Source: DASYQD01 sp036005845
GTDB taxonomy: Bacteria; Acidobacteriota; Thermoanaerobaculia; Multivoradales; JAIOJS01
Direction: 5' to 3'
Length of the DNA stretch: 10,058 nucleotides
Assembly (NCBI GenBank): GCA_036005845.1
Contig: DASYQD010000155.1
Span: forward strand, 1 to 10,058
This document shows positions 7,601 through 10,058 of this stretch, in pieces. The translations under genes and the position numbers were made by a program. The notes under the pieces are model-generated. The model was not told the DNA's origin and did no database searches. It saw nothing but the letters and a program-made list of their open reading frames with translations. Position 1 is the first letter of the stretch. Every line of letters begins with the position of its first letter.

Positions 7601-8114
7601 CGGCCTGCAGCTGTACGACGGCGTTGTCGGGCCGCAGCTCGACGAGCCGCGCTAGCGCTTCGCGCGCGCCCGCCGCGGCGGCATCGCCCTCCTGGCTTCC
7701 CGCGAGCCGATAGAGCGCCCACGCCAGCTCGACGTCGCGCGGCGCCTTGGCGAGCGCCGTGCGGTAGATCGGCAGCGCCGCCTCCGCCTTGCCGCTCCAC
7801 TGCAGCACGTCGCCCTGCAAGGCGAGGAGATCGGCGCGCCCCGGCGCCAACGCCAACGCGCGCGCGCTGGCGGCCTGCGCCTCGCCGCCTTTCTGCTGGC
7901 GCAGCAAGGCCAGGGCGAGATCGGCGTGCGGCAGCGGATCGTTGACGGCGGCCTTCGCGAGCTCGCGGAACGTCGCCTCCGCGGGCCCCGGCTGCTCGTT
8001 CTCGAGCTGCGCCAGGCCGCGATCGCGCAGCATCAGCGCGGCCGGTGTCACTGCGAGTGCAGCACCGGGGATCAAAAGAGTGATGAGGGTCGCGGTTGCT
8101 GCTGGTAGCCTCAT
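4683..8114 (-). CDS. Exported TPR / FG-GAP (VCBS) repeat protein with ASPIC/UnbV-like domain
   Basis: A 1143-residue protein with a cleavable-looking signal peptide (MRLPAATATLITLLIPGAALA, cut after about residue 21), so it probably acts in the periplasm or at the cell surface. Residues about 25-215 are Ala/Leu-rich helical repeats of TPR type. Residues about 290-600 carry seven DxDxDGxxD-type calcium-binding loops near 293, 343, 392, 443, 492, 539 and 586 (for example DLDNDG, DFDNDG, DLDGDGD), typical of an FG-GAP/VCBS beta-propeller. Residues about 618-700 resemble the ASPIC/UnbV domain of CRTAC1-like proteins (NHWLAVRLRG, GLGAMVEV, HIGLG, VVWTNG). About 440 further residues, rich in Trp and Tyr, match nothing I can name. 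Ligand or carbohydrate binding is plausible but no enzyme is evident. The ATG at 8112-8114 places the signal peptide at the N-terminus; a TTG at 8166-8168 would add 18 polar residues and is less likely. Confidence 0.87.
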   Translation of the reverse strand: MRLPAATATLITLLIPGAALAVTPAALMLRDRGLAQLENEQPGPAEATFRELAKAAVNDPLPHADLALALLRQQKGGEAQAASARALALAPGRADLLALQGDVLQWSGKAEAALPIYRTALAKAPRDVELAWALYRLAGSQEGDAAAAGAREALARLVELRPDNAVVQLQAGQRAIARGDRTAATAAFLRVGELLWQVSPQARTAFDAVVAALKEGDVAKARVPALRLENVLKPTPLYQQGLTELTTNVQGRPVVRFRDEPPPTSFGAPAPLSWVVHSIAPRRTPEVPAAIAIADFDGDERPDFATVENAELVLRFGAQRSSSAWKATVIGPASPRTERLLAVDLDNDGAWDLVGAGGDGLAAWRGNGKGGFTTATSSFGLDKVPGTAVAALDYDSEGDLDLAAAGEHGVELLRNALSGPLVAVGKQALRGAPAGADDVVASDLDRDGDLDLLFAGKGGLIVLDNRRQGTFAAIKPAGLDKTGAANLVTTADFDNDGRLDVVLAGGAKLRLFLNRGGRFEAGPQLDVAGAIALGLVAADVDNDGRLDLVAASSSGVHVFLQQPGAVRFVELSPPSPRPTGALGVADLDGDGDLDIVALGVTGAKEGGYCWIENRGGNKNHWLAVRLRGVDQGNGKNNLFGLGAMVEVRDGAAYQLREVHSDGQAGVTHIGLGSRRKAPLLRVVWTNGVPQDRLDVAGDQRIVEEQVLKGSCPFLYAWNGSEVAFVTDLLWNAPIGLPLAPGVYAGADPSELVKVEGAAPREGVYDLRLTEELWEAAYFDHVRLWVVDAPDGVEVASNLRVVPGESQPEKVLGSRAVRPVAAARDGRGEDATAAVRARDEVYADGYEKSVYQGVAAKPWSFTFDLGEAPAAPVRLLLDGWIFPADASLNLAVAQRSDLAPTPPRLEVETAAGWQPLMPAMGFPAGKTKTMVVDTPRLPAGAHRLRIVSGQWLHWDRIAWTTTPADDEPQVVAQLLPMTAELHRRGFSHLARRAPNAPHAYDYARVSQDSPWLPFPGRYTRYGDVRELLAAPDDRLAILAAGDEVALTFDARALPPPRPGFRRTVFLESHGWDKDADRNTGDGAQMEPLPFRAMRAYPYAPGERYPDDAFHREYVERWLTRDVPPAGAPAEAERSTAQSGVSRRQ

Positions 8115-8186
8115 GAAAGTGTCTGTGTCGAAATCACGGTACAGTGGCACATCGGTCAGCTTTTCCAACGCCGGGAAGGACAGGAC
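8115..8186. promoter_or_regulatory. Divergent spacer and composition boundary
   Basis: These 72 bp lie between the start of the FG-GAP gene (leftward) and the cyclase gene (rightward), so promoters for one or both are expected nearby. No clear -35/-10 pair is seen. G+C content drops from about 70% to roughly 60% around here. A 26-codon frame (8113-8193) starts at an ATG overlapping the FG-GAP start codon and ends across the presumed cyclase start; it has no good ribosome binding site. Confidence 0.35.
8173..8180 (+). promoter_or_regulatory. Strong ribosome binding site before a non-standard start
   Basis: GGGAAGGA ends 6 bases before the ATC codon at 8187-8189, the spacing expected for a start codon. 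The first ATG of this frame (8226) is 45 bases further on and has only a GAGGG ending one base before it, too close to serve. This site is the main nucleotide evidence that translation begins at the ATC. Confidence 0.55.
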
Positions 8187-8792
8187 ATCCTAATCATCGA
8201 CATATCCCGCGAGATTCATGAGGGCATGAAGGTCTTCCCAGGAGACCCTCGGCCAAGGATCCATCCAGTGCTCTCTCATGAGAAAGACGGCTGCGCCACG
8301 AGCCGATTGGAGCTGTCGACACACTGCGGCACGCATGTTGACGGACCATCCCATGTGGTAGCCGGCTTCTCTAGTGTCGATCAGATGAACCTATCTAGGT
8401 TTGCGGGCGAAGCGCTGGTAGTCAACGTACGCCGAGGTGTGGTCCACCGCGAAGACGTCGAGGACCTTGGGATTCGGGACAAGTGCGTGCTGTTCAAGAC
8501 CGAGCCCCGCGACGCCAGTATCGCGGGCGATCCTATGATCAGCGAGGACTGCGCCAAGGCGCTCGGCGCTTTGCGGCCGCGGCTCGTGGGAATCGACCAG
8601 CTCAGTGTGGACCGAATGGACGATGAGACGATGCCAGTTCATCGGCTGTTGATAGCCGCCGGAGTCACGATACTTGAGGGACTCGACCTCAGTCAGGTGA
8701 AGCCGGGCGATGGCTATTTCTTGGTGGCACTACCGCTGAGGATTCGGGCTGGTGATGGCTCGCCGGTCCGCGCGGCGCTCCTACAGTGGTAG
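8187..8792 (+). CDS. Cyclase-family metal hydrolase (kynurenine formamidase-like), probable ATC start
   Basis: From the ATC codon the product has 201 residues, close to the roughly 210 of bacterial kynurenine formamidases. The metal-binding motif HCGTHVDGPSH gives His46, His50, Asp52 and His56, with His152 and Glu164 further on. The spacings H-x3-H-x-D-x3-H and His-x11-Glu match KynB-type enzymes, so an active hydrolase of an amide, lactam or ester is likely. The C-terminal GSPVRAALL is also typical. The family's conserved first strand is encoded here as IIDISREIHEGM, upstream of the only early ATG (8226-8228). No ATG, GTG or TTG occurs in frame between the stop at 8106-8108 and that ATG. A ribosome binding site points to ATC at 8187; starting at 8226 would give 188 residues without the first strand. 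The substrate is unknown: nothing else of tryptophan breakdown is in view. Codon use is less GC-rich than to the left. Confidence 0.85.
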   Translation: MLIIDISREIHEGMKVFPGDPRPRIHPVLSHEKDGCATSRLELSTHCGTHVDGPSHVVAGFSSVDQMNLSRFAGEALVVNVRRGVVHREDVEDLGIRDKCVLFKTEPRDASIAGDPMISEDCAKALGALRPRLVGIDQLSVDRMDDETMPVHRLLIAAGVTILEGLDLSQVKPGDGYFLVALPLRIRAGDGSPVRAALLQW

Positions 8793-9034
8793 ACATTGGC
8801 GCCGTCAGCTAACCGCGGAGCTCGAGAAGCTGCGGCGCTTGACGGGGCCACTGAGCACGGTCAGACGTGGTGCGCAGCATGTGCAGCCCCGGCGCGATCA
8901 CCTGCGACCTCTGACACCGATTCGACAAGGCGCTGTAGTGCGCGTACGTCGTCGCAGCAGCGTCGTATCGCTCGCGATGCACCAGACTGCCCTTGGTCGC
9001 CAGCGAAGACACCATAAGTGACTGCCATGGCAGT
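8793..9034. other. Gap between convergent genes, no gene recognised
   Basis: These 242 bp separate the cyclase gene from the dioxygenase gene, which converge. Open frames on both strands (for example 8809-9015 minus) carry no recognisable motif. The right end is a perfect 14-bp palindrome, listed separately. Confidence 0.5.
9021..9034. repeat. Perfect 14-bp palindrome
   Basis: ACTGCCATGGCAGT is its own reverse complement and abuts the dioxygenase stop codon (9035-9037). With no loop it is a poor terminator hairpin; a dimeric protein site, a restriction or methylation target, or chance are all possible. Confidence 0.4.
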
Positions 9035-9682
9035 TCATTCGATGCCGAGATGTTTGTTAAGATCCGTGGGCCGATCCTCTTCAGTACAAGATGGCGTGTA
9101 GTAGTTCATAGCCACCGCTACTCGACAGGCTCCGGGCGAGGTTAGCGCAGTTACATAGTGTGGATGTTGACGTGCATCGAAAAAAATCAAATCGCCCCTT
9201 GTGGGCAGAATCCTGGTGCAGTTTTGATCAATCTCGGCGGGCCCCACCGCAGCACTCACATTGGATACGACGAGTTCCCCCCCATCTCCTGGAAGATGGC
9301 TCGTGACATACAGTAGACCTTCGACAGGATTCGAATCAACATGGCATTCGTATCGCATCTTAATGCCCTGTTGAATATTTAAGTTGATAGCATAGCGGTC
9401 GTCCTTGGCAATCATGACTGATTCGCCGAAACAACTGCAGGCCAATTCGAGAAATAGTCCTCTATAGAGATCATAGAGCCACGGCAAAGAACGCCTGATA
9501 GCCAAGCCGCCCACGGTCTGCACTGGGAGGTGCAGGTCAGGGGTAGACTCTCGAGAAGTTACCGAGGTCGGAACGAGCACCTTTCGCCGATAGTGGGTTA
9601 GCGCAAATTCTAGAATATCGGTATCCCAGCAGCGTGGAAGCCGATCCGAAATGGGGAAGACGTGATAGTTGAACTGGTGCAT
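9035..9682 (-). CDS. 2-oxoglutarate/Fe(II)-dependent dioxygenase
   Basis: A 215-residue protein with the double-stranded beta-helix signature of 2OG-Fe(II) oxygenases, nearest in style to prolyl-4-hydroxylase/SM-20 types. HVD gives iron ligands His114 and Asp116. The third ligand is His175 (or His173) in DARQHPHYV, preceded by the GDLIFFD strand. Arg187 in CRVAVAMNYY is placed to bind 2-oxoglutarate. GDGGELVV (132-139) is also typical. Such enzymes hydroxylate, halogenate or desaturate a small molecule or protein side chain, using O2 and releasing succinate and CO2; the substrate cannot be told. I chose the ATG at 9680-9682, 10 bp after the stop of the upstream partial gene; a TTG at 9704-9706 would add 8 residues and overlap that stop. 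Neither start has a clear ribosome binding site. Base composition is near 50% G+C, unlike the left part of the window. Confidence 0.83.
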   Translation of the reverse strand: MHQFNYHVFPISDRLPRCWDTDILEFALTHYRRKVLVPTSVTSRESTPDLHLPVQTVGGLAIRRSLPWLYDLYRGLFLELACSCFGESVMIAKDDRYAINLNIQQGIKMRYECHVDSNPVEGLLYVTSHLPGDGGELVVSNVSAAVGPAEIDQNCTRILPTRGDLIFFDARQHPHYVTALTSPGACRVAVAMNYYTPSCTEEDRPTDLNKHLGIE

Positions 9683-9692
9683 CGTAGTCTGG

Positions 9693-10058
9693 TTAGAGAG
9701 CGGCAATCGGCTTGGCTAGCGGCAGGTGACTTGTTGCTCGACTAATTACCGAATTGCGCTCTTCTCTCTTCAATTTCAACCAGAATCCTCTTTCGGGTGC
9801 GTTGATTTCAGCATAACAGTCCATCTCCCCTCCTTGGTTGCAGGGGTCGTATATCACGATGTGCCGATACGGATAGCGCTCGAATTCGATTTGGTCGAGT
9901 ATCACGATCTGGCATAGACTTTCAAAGTCACGGAATACGCCTCGGAGATCATTGATTGCGCCTTGAACTCCGCCATGTTGGAGACACACGTAGGTGTACT
10001 TGATTCCGCTATTCAGGTTATCGCGAATTACGGGCACCCAGGGGCTGGTCCCGGTGTC
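9693..10058 (-). CDS. C-terminal part of an unrecognised protein (runs off the window)
   Basis: The frame is open from the right edge to a TAA at 9693-9695, giving 121 residues of a longer protein. The visible part starts DTGTSPWVPVIRDNL, then GIKYTYVCL, and looks like mixed alpha/beta with alternating strands (CQIVILDQ, YRHIVIYDP, CYAEI, GFWLKL). An internal GTG at 10035-10037 could in theory start a 114-residue protein, but the frame continues through it without a break, so a gene beginning outside the window is more likely. I recognise no family or catalytic motif. The gene lies 10 bp upstream of the dioxygenase on the same strand, so the two are probably co-transcribed and may work together. 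It shares the same low G+C content. Confidence 0.7.
   Translation of the reverse strand, partial: DTGTSPWVPVIRDNLNSGIKYTYVCLQHGGVQGAINDLRGVFRDFESLCQIVILDQIEFERYPYRHIVIYDPCNQGGEMDCYAEINAPERGFWLKLKREERNSVISRATSHLPLAKPIAAL

Noticed and set aside
4788..7655. 955-codon plus-strand open frame opposite the FG-GAP gene
   Set aside because: It mirrors the GC-rich codons of the real gene. Its product is a Val/Ala/Arg/Gly-rich sequence with no domain, whereas the minus strand encodes repeated calcium loops, a signal peptide and an ASPIC/UnbV-like domain.
8113..8193. 26-codon frame overlapping the cyclase start, as a possible leader peptide or translational coupling
   Set aside because: Its ATG has no good ribosome binding site and the peptide has no regulatory codon run; the overlap may be chance.
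8809..9015. 68-codon minus-strand frame as a possible transposase remnant
   Set aside because: No DDE or other transposase motif appears in any of the three minus-strand frames I translated, and no terminal repeats flank it.
1..10058. CRISPR array, tRNA or rRNA genes, prophage or complete insertion sequence
   Set aside because: No regularly spaced direct repeats, no tRNA-like or rRNA-like sequence and no transposase or phage structural motif were seen on reading both strands.

Overview
The window looks like a chromosome segment from a high-GC Gram-negative bacterium. Positions 1 to about 8,100 run near 70% G+C; one hand-counted 60-base line at 6001 gives 73%. A Myxococcota, Acidobacteriota or Binatota-type soil or sediment organism would fit the gene content (RNase D, a dienoyl-CoA-reductase-like SDR, a secreted TPR/FG-GAP/UnbV-type protein). 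That assignment is inference only; no marker gene is present.

Layout. (a) 1-738: no convincing gene. This stretch holds a cluster of small palindromes at 34-98 and a long imperfect inverted repeat at 502-704, just beyond the 3' end of the first gene. (b) 739-3082, minus strand: ribonuclease D followed by an M24 metallopeptidase, 10 bp apart, probably one transcript. (c) 3227-4087, plus strand: an SDR oxidoreductase with the active-site pattern of 2,4-dienoyl-CoA reductase, divergent from RNase D across 144 bp. (d) 4149-4188: a hairpin between convergent genes. (e) 4186-8114, minus strand: a 1143-residue exported TPR + seven-loop FG-GAP + ASPIC/UnbV-like protein, followed 38 bp later by a small two-helix membrane protein that ends in a HAMP domain. 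(f) 8187-8792, plus strand: a cyclase-family (kynurenine-formamidase-like) metal hydrolase whose conserved N-terminus lies upstream of every standard start codon. (g) 9035-10058, minus strand: a 2-oxoglutarate/Fe(II) dioxygenase behind the C-terminal part of an unrecognised protein that runs off the window.

Base composition falls in steps: about 70% G+C up to 8,100, roughly 52-65% in the cyclase gene, and 42-62% in sampled lines of the last kilobase. The right end is therefore probably accessory DNA, either horizontally acquired or the edge of an island or biosynthetic cluster.

The genes of the left part look like housekeeping or general metabolism: RNA processing, peptide turnover, unsaturated fatty acyl-CoA reduction and a surface or periplasmic repeat protein. 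Those at the right end (hydrolase, dioxygenase, unknown protein) look like small-molecule or protein modification. No complete known defence, CRISPR, prophage or secretion system can be recognised. The points most worth following are the apparent AUC start of the cyclase, the long inverted repeat at 502-704, and the composition break with its dioxygenase/unknown-protein pair.
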